Shown: positions 35,720 through 43,325 of the stretch, one piece after another
Numbering within the stretch: position 1 is the first letter of the stretch
Layout: every line of letters starts with the position of its first letter
Notes under the pieces: model-generated
Told to the model about the DNA's origin: nothing
Seen by the model: only the letters and a program-made list of their open reading frames with translations
Database searches by the model: none
Translations under genes and position numbers: made by a program
Origin: Nitrospira sp.
GTDB taxonomy: Bacteria > Nitrospirota > Nitrospiria > Nitrospirales > Nitrospiraceae
Direction: 5' to 3'
DNA length: 64,000 nt
NCBI GenBank assembly: GCA_015709715.1
Contig: CP054184.1
Location: 2,589,001 to 2,653,000 of the forward strand

Positions 35720-36302
35720 ACTAGAGGCCGTGCTGACTCGTATGACCGCCGACTTTCTCTCCCGAAACTACGCAGGCCGACTGGTGCAGGAATCTCTGGA
35801 TGCGGTCGGAGTTGGCTTCGTGCCGGTGATCGATCATGTCACGATTCGCACGATGGATATCGATCTGCGCGCCCAGGAATTCGTATCTCTCGGCTACGCC
35901 TACGATGAGACTCTGCAGTATGACGACTGGTATGCCAAGGTGTATCGGCGGGCCGGATTCCCTGCCCTCTTCGTCGATCAGGCCTATCCGGATGAGCGTG
36001 GGAAGACCAGTATTATTCCCCGTTGGGTGCAGAAGTTCGGCGACCAGCTGTTCCACCACGTGGCGATTCGGGTGGAAGACATCGAGCAGGCGGTCGATCG
36101 CTTGAAAGCGCAGGGGATCGTCTTTGCCGGCGAAATCGTCGGGGCTCGAGGTGGGACCTTACGGCAGATCTTTACGGCGCCAGAAATGGTGGAAGGTCAT
36201 CCGTTCTCCGTGCTGGAATTGGCCGAGCGTCATCAGGGCTATCAGGGGTTCCTTCCACCGCAAGCCGACAGCCTCATGCGATCGACTGTGCACGGCCATT
36301 GA
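35703..36302 (+). CDS. VOC-superfamily metalloenzyme linked to aminoadipate pathway
   Basis: A 199-residue protein of two VOC modules. Probable metal ligands are H45 (IDHVTIRTMD), H118 or H119 (LFHHVAIRVED) and E172 (FSVLELAER). The VOC fold includes dioxygenases, isomerases and lyases; the HHVAIRVEDIEQAV strand and final LELAER match aromatic and 2-oxo-acid dioxygenase relatives. Start chosen as the second ATG of ATGATG because AAGGAGG (35691-35697) then lies five bases away. It begins 17 bases before the ALDH stop, so translation is coupled. It may act on 2-oxoadipate, as DUF1338/HglS does, but its length is less than half of that family. Confidence 0.72.
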   Translation: MGQEAELEAVLTRMTADFLSRNYAGRLVQESLDAVGVGFVPVIDHVTIRTMDIDLRAQEFVSLGYAYDETLQYDDWYAKVYRRAGFPALFVDQAYPDERGKTSIIPRWVQKFGDQLFHHVAIRVEDIEQAVDRLKAQGIVFAGEIVGARGGTLRQIFTAPEMVEGHPFSVLELAERHQGYQGFLPPQADSLMRSTVHGH

Positions 36303-36427
36303 CCCGCTGGCGGTGGTCTGTCCACGCACGAGAGTCTCGACCTCGACCGTCATCCTGAGTAGAATGCCGCAGGTGCCAATTCTGCGACAATTGGCTGATC
36401 CAGGGATTGCAAGAGGAGGTGACAATT

Positions 36428-37498
36428 ATGGTGCGACCCCGCTGCGCTCCGCGTACGGTCATGATGGGGGTGGTGTTGTGTATCGTCGGAGCTGGAACTG
36501 CTGTGGGCCAGGCCTCACCCTCCGCCCATGCTCCGCATCGGACGGTGACCCTCGACGGCATTACCGTCCCGGATATTGGGCCTCTCCCGTCGTCGGTTCC
36601 CATGCCTGGGACCAATTTAGGCTATGCTGCCAAGGTCGAATTGGGCAAGCAGCTCTATTTTGACGGACGCTTATCCAAGAACAATGCGATTTCCTGCGCG
36701 TTCTGCCACAACCCCGGAACAGGATTTGCCGATGCGCGCCAGACGTCGATCGGTGTGGGAGGCGGGATCGGCGGACGTCAGTCGCCGACGGTCTTCAATA
36801 CGGCGTTCAATCCCTTTCAGTTTTGGGATGGCCGTGCGCGGTCGCTCGAAGAGCAGGCGATTGGGCCCATTCACAACCCGATTGAAATGGCGGAGACCCA
36901 TGAACATGTCGTGGCCAAGCTGGGCAAGATTAAAGGATACCAGCAGCAGTTTCGTGTCGTGTTCGGCACCGATGTGAATTTGCAGGGCATCGCCGAGGCC
37001 CTTGCGGCCTATGAGCGCACGGTATTGTCGACCAATTCCGCGTTCGACAAGTATGTAGGTGGAGATCACCGCGCCATGAGCGACGCGGCGGTGCGGGGGA
37101 TGGCGCTCTTCAAGGGCAAGGCTCGCTGCATTCTCTGTCATAACGGGCCAAACTTTACCGACAATCAGTTCCACAACCTCGGTGTCCCGCAGGTCGGGCC
37201 GTTGAAAGAAGATCTAGGCCGTTTCCTCGTAACCAAGGCAGAAAAGGATAAGGGCGCATTCAAGACGCCGACTCTGCGCAGCATTGCCGAAACTGCTCCG
37301 TACATGCACGATGGTGTGTACAAGACGTTGGAGGAGGTGGTGGAGTTTTTGGACCAAGGTGGCGAGGCCAACCCCAATTTGAGCCCGATGATAAGACCAT
37401 TGGGGCTGACCGCGGAGGAAAAGGCCGACTTAATTGCATTTCTGCAGGCATTGACAGGAGAGCCCCTCAAAGTAGTCATGCCCAAATTGCCCCAGTGA
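36428..37498 (+). CDS. Di-haem cytochrome c peroxidase / MauG family protein
   Basis: A 356-residue periplasmic protein with signal peptide (to about residue 28, VGQA-SPS) and two c-type haem sites, CAFCH (90-94) and CILCH (234-238), as in bacterial di-haem peroxidases that reduce hydrogen peroxide with cytochrome c electrons. TVFNTAFNPFQFWDGRA and ETAPYMHDGVYKTLEEVV are classic family segments. ATG 36428 follows AGGAGGTGAC; the earlier TTG is not needed. A DUF1264 lipoprotein and a cytochrome c follow on the same strand. Confidence 0.9.
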   Translation: MVRPRCAPRTVMMGVVLCIVGAGTAVGQASPSAHAPHRTVTLDGITVPDIGPLPSSVPMPGTNLGYAAKVELGKQLYFDGRLSKNNAISCAFCHNPGTGFADARQTSIGVGGGIGGRQSPTVFNTAFNPFQFWDGRARSLEEQAIGPIHNPIEMAETHEHVVAKLGKIKGYQQQFRVVFGTDVNLQGIAEALAAYERTVLSTNSAFDKYVGGDHRAMSDAAVRGMALFKGKARCILCHNGPNFTDNQFHNLGVPQVGPLKEDLGRFLVTKAEKDKGAFKTPTLRSIAETAPYMHDGVYKTLEEVVEFLDQGGEANPNLSPMIRPLGLTAEEKADLIAFLQALTGEPLKVVMPKLPQ

Positions 37499-37671
37499 GG
37501 CTTGCGCAGGTGCGGTGGTCGACCATTGGGGCTCGAGAAAAAACTTAGAGGAGAGGAAGTTTTGCGAATCGTTTCTCTGAAACGGGACTCTAAGCTAGAG
37601 GTGCGTGAGGAGCAGTCGGTTGCAGAGACCGGCTTCGGTAACCAACCAAACCATAGAGGAGGCCACCTGTG

Positions 37672-38190
37672 ATGAAAAAAGGACTACTGGCTGTTTTGGC
37701 GGCAGCCACAATCGGATGCGCGGGAGTTGCTCCCCAAAAGGCCGTGAGCGGAGAACCGCAGTCTCCGGTTCAAGGTTTTGATATCCATGTGCAGGCCCCC
37801 CATCTCATGCCCAACGGGGAGCCGGGGGGCCCCTTCCATCACTACTGTAAGGGCATCTCAGACCAAATTCTGCAGTGTCTATTGTTCGATTCGCCGGATC
37901 CCAAAGCTAAATTGGTAGCGATCGAGTATTTCGTCTCGAAAGACCTCACCAGGAAATTGCCTCCGATTCAATGGCACCGGCACTTCCATGACCACAAGGT
38001 TGAAATTGCGACCGGTCGGGTGCAGGTGCTGGACCTTCCGCCGGACCAGGCAGCAAAGGTGGCGGAAGTGGCGGCGGGGACCGACGGCGTCATTTACCAC
38101 CTCTGGCAGGCTGGGCAAGAGTTCCCCGATGGAACAGTCTCGTTCCCGCAGTCCCTGGGGCATAAATTCCCCGGGCACTCTGAGAAGTAA
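37672..38190 (+). CDS. DUF1264/OBAP-like lipoprotein
   Basis: A 172-residue protein. It starts MKKGLLAVLAAATIGCAG, a lipoprotein signal with Cys 16 as likely lipid site. The mature part matches the DUF1264 pattern known from plant oil-body-associated proteins: HHYCKGISDQILQCLLFDSPDP, EYFVSKDLTRKLP and the His-rich WHRHFHDHKVEI. The His/Cys cluster suggests metal binding, though this is not proven for the family. ATG 37672 with AGAGGAGG 10 bases before. It lies between a di-haem peroxidase and a cytochrome c. Confidence 0.8.
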   Translation: MKKGLLAVLAAATIGCAGVAPQKAVSGEPQSPVQGFDIHVQAPHLMPNGEPGGPFHHYCKGISDQILQCLLFDSPDPKAKLVAIEYFVSKDLTRKLPPIQWHRHFHDHKVEIATGRVQVLDLPPDQAAKVAEVAAGTDGVIYHLWQAGQEFPDGTVSFPQSLGHKFPGHSEK

Positions 38191-38200
38191 AGCCGTCTTG

Positions 38201-38235
38201 GGCCGGGCCTCATCCTGCTGGGATGGGGCCTGGCC
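38201..38235 (+). other. Strong intergenic hairpin between DUF1264 gene and cytochrome c gene
   Basis: Near-perfect 15-base arms starting GGCCGGGCC and ending GGCCTGGCC, with a four- to five-base loop and two non-paired positions. No T-run follows, so it is more likely a processing or stability element than a terminator. Confidence 0.4.
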
Positions 38236-38281
38236 TCAACCGACGTGGCAAGAAGAGACATGGCCGGGTGCGGGGAACGCT

Positions 38282-38725
38282 ATGGTGCCAGAACGATGGA
38301 AGAGGCTGGTTTTCTGTTTTTTCATTCTTGGCGTTGGGGCGTGTCCAGCATTGGCAGCCGATCAAGCGGTCTTGAGGCCTCGCGTCCCGGCCGACAAAAT
38401 CGACGAAGCGAAAGCCTGGGCGAATCCCGTCCCAGCGACAGCTGACAACATCGAAAAGGGGAAAGCGCTCTTTCAAGGAAAGGCGTTTTGTGCGACCTGC
38501 CATGGCAGGGACGGGAAGGGGCTGGCCGACATCGAAGGGCTGCGCGGGAAATTGCCGAGAAATTTTACCGACAAAGTATGGCAAACTGCGAGAAGCGATG
38601 GAGAACTATTCTGGATCCTGAAGAATGGAAGTCCAGGAACCGATATGGCCTCCTTCGTTCCGCTCGTGCTGACGGAAGAAGAGGCGTGGCAGGTGCTCTT
38701 GTATGTGCGCTCGTTCGGCCGTTGA
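38282..38725 (+). CDS. Mono-haem c-type cytochrome
   Basis: A 147-residue secreted cytochrome with signal peptide (to about residue 26, ALAA-DQA), one haem site CATCH (70-74) and probable axial Met122 (GTDMASF). It resembles small class I cytochromes or cytochrome c-type subunits that pass electrons in the periplasm. ATG 38282 gives the signal peptide at once; the longer frame from 37988 lies inside the DUF1264 gene and is rejected. Likely electron donor or acceptor for the di-haem peroxidase upstream (inference). Confidence 0.85.
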   Translation: MVPERWKRLVFCFFILGVGACPALAADQAVLRPRVPADKIDEAKAWANPVPATADNIEKGKALFQGKAFCATCHGRDGKGLADIEGLRGKLPRNFTDKVWQTARSDGELFWILKNGSPGTDMASFVPLVLTEEEAWQVLLYVRSFGR

Positions 38726-38793
38726 TGCGATCTGTATAGGTCGTGCCTCCGGAGTACTCCCCTGCGGCCCTCCTAGAATACTCAGTTCCAGTG

Positions 38794-39171
38794 TCACCTT
38801 CCCTGGAGCGACTTGAGAAATGTCGCCAGGCGAGACTGCTCCTGCTGGGGGAACCGCAGAAATTCTACGCCCATGCGATCGCCGTCAACCCAACGCACCG
38901 CCGCCAGCTCGACAATCAGGGAGCGATGGTGGTCAGGCAACAAGATTCTGAGGGGCATATAACTGCCCTGCAGGACCGCGCGGTCACACTCGAGTAGGCA
39001 ACCGGCTTGCGAGAGGTTCCGCACGGTCCCTTCCGCAATGAAGAGTGTTCCGCTGAATAGAGCTGGGCATGTGATATTCAGCCGGTGATGCAGCCGGTCA
39101 AACGACAGTGTCGCTGTCGCATGGTCTGGCTTCTGATGTGCTGGAGCGGGTGGTGCGGCTTTGGGATGCAT
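38794..39171 (-). CDS. PilZ-domain protein
   Basis: A 125-residue protein with a PilZ-type core: FSGTLFIAEGTVRNLSQAGCLLE (the NxSxxG motif NLSQAG) and IVELAAVRWVDGDRMGVEFL. The upstream Arg motif that binds cyclic di-GMP is weak (LHHRLNI rather than RxxxR), so ligand binding is uncertain. PilZ proteins commonly control pili and motility. It is the last gene of the minus-strand series here. Confidence 0.75.
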   Translation of the reverse strand: MHPKAAPPAPAHQKPDHATATLSFDRLHHRLNITCPALFSGTLFIAEGTVRNLSQAGCLLECDRAVLQGSYMPLRILLPDHHRSLIVELAAVRWVDGDRMGVEFLRFPQQEQSRLATFLKSLQGR

Positions 39172-39259
39172 GGTGGGAGGATAGTGGTCGGACGGTTGAA
39201 ACGGTATCCTGCATTGGAGGGGCGGCGTGCTGTGGTGACAGCGCTCGCTCGTTCGGCAA

Positions 39260-39337
39260 TCACTCCTGCCACCACACCAACCGAATTAACCAAACTCCTG
39301 CCACATAGGTGCCAATGAGGACAATCATCACCAGCAT
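39260..39337 (-). CDS. 25-residue single-helix membrane microprotein
   Basis: MLVMIVLIGTYVAGVWLIRL then VWWQE and stop: one hydrophobic helix with a polar Trp/Gln/Glu end. A strong Shine-Dalgarno (GGGAGGG on the minus strand) lies about eight bases before the ATG. Its size and makeup resemble small subunits of terminal oxidases (CydX/CcoQ/CcoM style) or other membrane regulators, but no oxidase genes are nearby. The surrounding longer frame has no better start. Confidence 0.55.
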   Translation of the reverse strand: MLVMIVLIGTYVAGVWLIRLVWWQE

Positions 39338-39626
39338 GGTAGTACCCTCCCTTTTGACTTGGTGATCATGCGGCTGCTTAGCCCTATACCGGGAGAGGCA
39401 AGCAGCTAACATGCCAGCCATAAAATGGCTGATTTCGGTCAAAAAAGATGTGCCTAAGGGGATTGGGATTGGCCTGAGCGACTGCGAGGGCATAATGACT
39501 GTGTCTACTGTATCTGATGTGATACGGGTTGAATCGTTACGGATAAACGAAAAAATTGCGTCAAGGTCGGTTCAGGTGTGGGAGGCCGGTCTCGGCAGGG
39601 AGACGTGTGACGGCTTGGCACGTGCT

Positions 39627-39755
39627 TCAGCGGAAGGTAATTCGTGCCAAAGCAGCCGCAATCATCAAAAGGGACAGGATGAGGCTTACTGCTACAGATA
39701 AATTCTGTGGCAGTATGCGCTGGCCATGCTTCTTCGGAGTCATATCAGTCCCCAT
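39627..39755 (-). CDS. 42-residue putative membrane microprotein
   Basis: Sequence starts MGTDMTPKKHGQRILPQNL and continues with a hydrophobic helix SVAVSLILSLLMIAAALARI. On the minus strand GGAGG lies five bases before the ATG, so translation looks real. It has a cationic N terminus and one membrane helix. It is 12 bases downstream of the 51-residue gene and probably the next cistron. Function unknown; too short for general gene callers. Confidence 0.55.
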   Translation of the reverse strand: MGTDMTPKKHGQRILPQNLSVAVSLILSLLMIAAALARITFR

Positions 39756-39767
39756 GACGTCCTCCGG

Positions 39768-39923
39768 TCATGATGCGTGAGACGGTAGGGGATGATTTTG
39801 CAGTCGCTGGTCCATCGCTAAGGCCAGTGCTGTGATCGCGTAATTGCATTGATGGCAGGACAGGAATCCGCCGGTCGGGACTAAGCTCTGTTGGTTACAG
39901 CGTGGACAATCGTAGATCTTCAT
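39768..39923 (-). CDS. Small zinc-ribbon-like protein (51 residues)
   Basis: MKIYDCPRCNQQSLVPTGGF followed by LSCHQCNY: two CxxC pairs (CPRC and CHQC) that would bind one zinc, then a short helical tail. ATG 39923 is preceded by GGGAG overlapping the stop of the 72-residue gene, so translation is coupled. The role is unknown; small zinc ribbons often bind nucleic acids or partner proteins. Confidence 0.65.
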   Translation of the reverse strand: MKIYDCPRCNQQSLVPTGGFLSCHQCNYAITALALAMDQRLQNHPLPSHAS

Positions 39924-39936
39924 CGAGGCTCTCCCT

Positions 39937-40155
39937 CTAGTGACAGGTGTGCGGATGGATTGCGGGGAATGGATCGATCTGCCGCTCATGCTGCGATTGC
40001 TTGTACTGAGCGAAGAGATGAGCGACGGCTTCCGCGAACGCGGTAAATTCAGCCGGCTCAAAATGGAATGTGACCGAATCGTAGCTGAAGTGTAATTTGC
40101 CGCAGCTGCACAAGGCGAGGGCTGTCCTGCTCCGTCTAGGGCTTAACGTACGCAT
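39937..40155 (-). CDS. Small CxCG protein of unknown function (72 residues)
   Basis: Contains LCSCGKLHFSYDSVTFHF followed by EPAEFTAFAEAVAHLFAQY, a pattern of CxCG, LHFSY, TFHF and EF that looks like a conserved small domain, but I do not recognise a family with known function. The C-terminal CH dipeptide and His cluster may bind metal. Start overlaps the stop of the peroxiredoxin-like gene by 13 bases; AAGGAG lies about 11 bases before ATG. Second gene of the small-gene operon. Confidence 0.65.
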   Translation of the reverse strand: MRTLSPRRSRTALALCSCGKLHFSYDSVTFHFEPAEFTAFAEAVAHLFAQYKQSQHERQIDPFPAIHPHTCH

Positions 40156-40658
40156 GAAGTAAGAGCTCCTTTTGATCGCGGGACTTGGGGGAGGCGAGCC
40201 GGATGAACGGTTTGCGGTTGAGCGGCCGAGAGGACGATCTTCAATTCCTCAATTTCTCGCGCATTCAGGTCGTGGGTCAGGTGAAATCTGAGCGTGCCTG
40301 CTGGATCGACGAGTACGCTGCGGCAGCGCCCATCGGAGGGGTGTCGAGACAGATTGAGGGATCGATGGATGCGCATGAGGGGGTCAGCCAACATCGGGAG
40401 GCGCAGGGTGGGATAGAGTCGAATCCACTCAGCATGTAAGGTCGTGACCTCAGGGCAGAGCACGACGAGCCGCGCGCCGTCCCGTTCAAAGTCCTCCTGG
40501 TGACGGGCGAGAAAGGTGGCCTCGTGGAGGCCGAACGAGGGAATGGCGCAGAGAGCGAGCCACTGCCCTCGGAAACTGGACAAATCGCACAGCGTGAGGG
40601 TACCTCTCTTGAGCGCAGGCACGCGGAACGCGGGAATCTTCTGGCCGATTTCGATCAT
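40143..40658 (-). CDS. Peroxiredoxin-fold protein lacking the peroxidatic cysteine
   Basis: A 171-residue thioredoxin-fold protein with AhpC/TSA layout: MIEIGQKIPAFRVPALKRGT, LSSFRGQWLALCAIPSF, DGARLVVLCPEVTTLHAEW, RSVLVDPAGTLRFHLTHD. In active enzymes the sequence is PxxxTxxC; here P40 is kept, the Thr position is L44 and the Cys position is A47. Other Cys (24, 37, 68) are elsewhere. It therefore should not reduce peroxide by the usual mechanism. ATG 40658 has AAGGAGG six to eight bases away; an in-frame ATG at 40751 with GGGAGGG upstream would add 31 residues. Head of a four-gene small-protein operon. Confidence 0.75.
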   Translation of the reverse strand: MIEIGQKIPAFRVPALKRGTLTLCDLSSFRGQWLALCAIPSFGLHEATFLARHQEDFERDGARLVVLCPEVTTLHAEWIRLYPTLRLPMLADPLMRIHRSLNLSRHPSDGRCRSVLVDPAGTLRFHLTHDLNAREIEELKIVLSAAQPQTVHPARLPQVPRSKGALTSCVR

Positions 40659-40956
40659 ACGTTGGACCTCCTTGGTCGTGATATGGCGGGCATGCTCTGA
40701 CTTGAAGTACGGTGAGGCAGCATTGTTGCTCACATGCAATAACTCTGGCATGGCGCGGGCCCTCCCTGTCGACGGTGGACGGAAAGCCACTGGAGGGGAG
40801 TGTGGACGGGGCTCTCCCCGATGCCTCCCTCCAGCGGGTCCGTTTGCGCTGCCCGGTGCACTGATGGGCATGATCAGTGCTGTCATGCTTGAGCGAGGGA
40901 CGGGAACAATTGGTTCAGATCCGACTCGCACAGAGCATTACGGGCAGGACATTAGT

Positions 40957-40975
40957 GATATCAATTCTCAATATC
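40957..40975 (-). promoter_or_regulatory. Fur-box-like palindrome
   Basis: On the minus strand GATATTGAGAATTGATATC matches 14 of 19 positions of the classic Fur box GATAATGATAATCATTATC by my count. It lies about 300 bases before the peroxiredoxin-like gene, in the otherwise gene-free stretch 40659-41213. Binding by Fur is plausible but distance is large. Confidence 0.35.
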
Positions 40976-41019
40976 AATATAGCGTCGGCCCGGATTTTGG
41001 AGAATGTTTACTTTCCGGA

Positions 41020-41037
41020 TTCAGAAATAATTCTGAA
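41020..41037. promoter_or_regulatory. Perfect 7-4-7 palindrome, possible operator
   Basis: TTCAGAA-ATAA-TTCTGAA, perfect seven-base arms, about 60 bases from the Fur-like box. Size fits a dimeric regulator site; the regulator is not known. Confidence 0.35.
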
Positions 41038-41213
41038 GGCGTCGACGGCAAAGCTCGCTGGAAGTGGCGTTGCGATGGTCAGGGGGTGAGGGCAGAATTG
41101 ACCCTTGGCGATGAGGGAAATGCTGCTTGCTGCGAAGATACCGTGGAAACTGAAACAATGACTGCTTTAAATCAGCCTGGGGTAGGAATGACTGAAAACA
41201 TTCAGCGAGAGTT

Positions 41214-41289
<76 letters not shown>

Positions 41290-41333
41290 CACCGGTATGT
41301 GTGTTGTCGAATGCGAGTGCCTGACGGAGTGAA

Positions 41334-41409
41334 TGGCGCGCCTGACAGGATTTGAACCTGTGGCCCTCAGCTCCGGAGGCTGATGCTCTATCCACTGAGC
41401 TACAGGCGC
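41334..41409 (-). tRNA. tRNA-Arg (CCG)
   Basis: Minus-strand cloverleaf with acceptor GCGCCTG/CAGGCGC, D-arm TAGCTCAGTGGATAGAGC, anticodon loop CTCCGGA (anticodon CCG) and T-arm ACAGGTTCAAATCCTGT. CCA is encoded (41334-41336). Same strand as and 44 bases upstream of tRNA-Lys. Confidence 0.95.
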
Positions 41410-41456
41410 TCCAGCCGAACAGACCCGTCACATTAACACAGCATTTCTGTCGATGT

Positions 41457-42086
41457 CTAGGGAGTGGTGTCGAGGCTCACCAAGAAACCGTAAGGAAGCA
41501 GAATCTCTTCGCCGCTTGTCCGCTGGGTCTGGGTGAGGATCGACAAGCATACCGACTCTTCTGTCGAGAGTAGTCGTTCCTCCTGCCGTAGAGCTGCGGA
41601 AAGTCGCAGGATAGGCACCGCTGTTTGGACCGTACAAGCGCCTGCCACCGTGCCGCCGGCTTCAGTCGGAATACCCATCGTTCGGCAGGTGAAGGGGCGG
41701 AATCGATATATGCAACAACTGCCGTCCGTCGAAAGGGCCGGGCAGGGGAGATCGGAAAATCGTTCGACCATGATATCAATCGCCTCGTCGCGCCACTTAT
41801 CCAATGAAGGGGTGCTGCGGAGTGCGGGGTATGCCGTTTCGAGCAGCTCAACCTGGCGGCGTGCCGTGGCGACGATCCTGAGGCGTTTGGGTTCTGGGAG
41901 AGTCTGAAGTCCGTGCTGGAGTTCGAGCGCATCCAGGCACGTGATGGGGAACGGACCGATACAGCAGTGGGAGCATCCGCGCGAGCAGGGGAGCGTTTCG
42001 AGAAGAGCGGCGTGAGCGCGCTGGAACCACTGTTCCGCTTGCTGGAAGAGAGGTAAGGGGGCTGGAGAGGCCGGCGGCGCCCCCAT
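41457..42086 (-). CDS. YkgJ-type cysteine-cluster protein
   Basis: A 209-residue protein with CSRGCSHCC near the N terminus and LPCPALSTDGSCCIYRFRP then FTCRT, the Cys pattern of YkgJ proteins believed to hold a metal or Fe-S cluster. Start ATG 42086 lies five bases after the stop of the upstream gene (42092-42649), so the two are cotranscribed. The longer frame reaching 42206 lies inside that gene. Paralogous in type to 29087-29881 though only the Cys clusters look alike. Confidence 0.8.
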   Translation of the reverse strand: MGAPPASPAPLPLFQQAEQWFQRAHAALLETLPCSRGCSHCCIGPFPITCLDALELQHGLQTLPEPKRLRIVATARRQVELLETAYPALRSTPSLDKWRDEAIDIMVERFSDLPCPALSTDGSCCIYRFRPFTCRTMGIPTEAGGTVAGACTVQTAVPILRLSAALRQEERLLSTEESVCLSILTQTQRTSGEEILLPYGFLVSLDTTP

Positions 42087-42091
42087 CGCCG

Positions 42092-42649
42092 TTACTCCTG
42101 AGGCACGGACAGGTCGACGATCAGCTCGCCCTTCGGGGAGAAAAACCCCTGTCCGTCGATCTGGACGATACCGTTGCAATGTTCTTGGAAAAACTCCAGG
42201 ATCCAACCGTTGAAGTCGTAACCGTCCTCATTTACGTCTGCCTCGATCATGCGGGTGGTGAGAATGAATCGGGCACGGCGCACGTGTTCTTGGGCCAAAG
42301 TGGCTTCGATGTCGTCGTACGAAGACAGCGTCTCGAGAAACTGCGTTTGCTCCTGCTCGAATACGTCTTTGTACGAACCCCGGTCACGGACGCAGAACAC
42401 GTGAATCGGCTTCCGTTCCCGGGCATAACTCAACGTGATCTGTACCCAGGCCCATTCATCCAGCAAGGCGTCGTCCATGTCGGCTGGAAGGATGGGGAGT
42501 TGTCCCCGAGATTTCAAAAAATCGATGAGGAGCCGAAGCGGAGGGGCATTCTCGTTCTTGCAGAAGACTCTGGAATAAACGACCGCTTCCGTTGCGGCCC
42601 CTTCCGCCGGTTGAGCGGTCGAAGGAAGGATGGGCAGTTCTTTGGCCAT
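42092..42649 (-). CDS. Cytosolic protein of unknown function
   Basis: A 185-residue acidic protein (VNEDGYDFNGWILEFFQEHC, DDALLDEWAWVQITLSYAR). No membrane part or signal peptide and no motif recognised. It precedes the YkgJ gene, so may share its pathway. AUG start with a rather weak GAGGCG upstream. Confidence 0.6.
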   Translation of the reverse strand: MAKELPILPSTAQPAEGAATEAVVYSRVFCKNENAPPLRLLIDFLKSRGQLPILPADMDDALLDEWAWVQITLSYARERKPIHVFCVRDRGSYKDVFEQEQTQFLETLSSYDDIEATLAQEHVRRARFILTTRMIEADVNEDGYDFNGWILEFFQEHCNGIVQIDGQGFFSPKGELIVDLSVPQE

Positions 42650-42791
42650 GAGCGCGCCTCTTGATTCTGAGCGAGTTTCGAAAAGATCTAGGACGGCTTA
42701 CTGTACCCTCTGCCGCTTCCGAGGCGCAAGGCCGTTGGTTGATGGAGAGGCTGAGCTACAGTCCAGATGCCGCGATTCTCACGGACGGCTC

Positions 42792-42820
42792 TTGACAGCC
42801 CCCAGGGCTTTGGATACACT
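42792..42820 (+). promoter_or_regulatory. Sigma-70 promoter of the HU gene
   Basis: Consensus -35 TTGACA (42792-42797), 17-base spacer and -10 TACACT (42815-42820). Transcription would start near 42827, giving a leader of about 118 bases to the HU ATG. Confidence 0.65.
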
Positions 42821-42944
42821 CTCGCCCTGTTTTCGGCCTGTTCACGCTTGACCGACGCAGAATTCCGGCTCCACCTCTGCACAAACGAGTCCATAGACCG
42901 AACACATCAGTTCACCTTCATTCGCTGTTCAAAGGGAGGAACGC

Positions 42945-43232
42945 ATGGCCAAGTCGATGACGAAATCGCAGATTGCTGACCACCTCGCAGGAAAGGCGGG
43001 GATCACCAAAAAGACAGCCGTACAGCTGTTGGATGACCTTGCCTCGCTTGCCTATCGCGAGGCCAAGAATGCCTTCGTCGTGCCCGGCATCGGGAAGCTG
43101 GTGTTGGCCAACCGCAAGGCGCGCATGGGTCGGAATCCTCAGACGGGCGAGCCGATCAAGATTCCGGCAAAGCGAGTGGTGAAATTCCGCGTTGCCAAGA
43201 TGGCCAAGGACGCGATCCTCGGGAAGAAATAA
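42945..43232 (+). CDS. HU/IHF-family DNA-binding protein
   Basis: A 95-residue histone-like protein: helical dimer part (TKSQIADHLAGKAGITKKTA) and the beta-arm with RNPQTGEPIKIPAKRVVKF. The arm carries RMGRNPQTG, the Pro that intercalates into DNA in HU/IHF. It bends and compacts DNA. GGGAGG lies before the ATG, a near-consensus promoter upstream and a hairpin downstream. Confidence 0.93.
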   Translation: MAKSMTKSQIADHLAGKAGITKKTAVQLLDDLASLAYREAKNAFVVPGIGKLVLANRKARMGRNPQTGEPIKIPAKRVVKFRVAKMAKDAILGKK

Positions 43233-43267
43233 GCAGCCTGCGTTCTCATCACTCTGTTGCACAGCGA

Positions 43268-43307
43268 GGCCGACGCTCCCTCGAAGGGGCGCCGGCCTTC
43301 GTGTTTT
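43268..43307 (+). terminator. Terminator-like hairpin after the HU gene
   Basis: Twelve-base arms GGCCGACGCTCC / GGGGCGCCGGCC (43268-43279, 43286-43297) with one mismatch and one G-T pair, followed by a T-rich stretch TTCGTGTTTT. Confidence 0.6.
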
Positions 43308-43325
43308 GTGAGGTCGTTCGAAGGA

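Noticed and set aside
41020-41037. FNR or LexA box
   Set aside because: The arms TTCAGAA/TTCTGAA do not fit TTGAT-N4-ATCAA or known LexA consensus; called only a possible operator.
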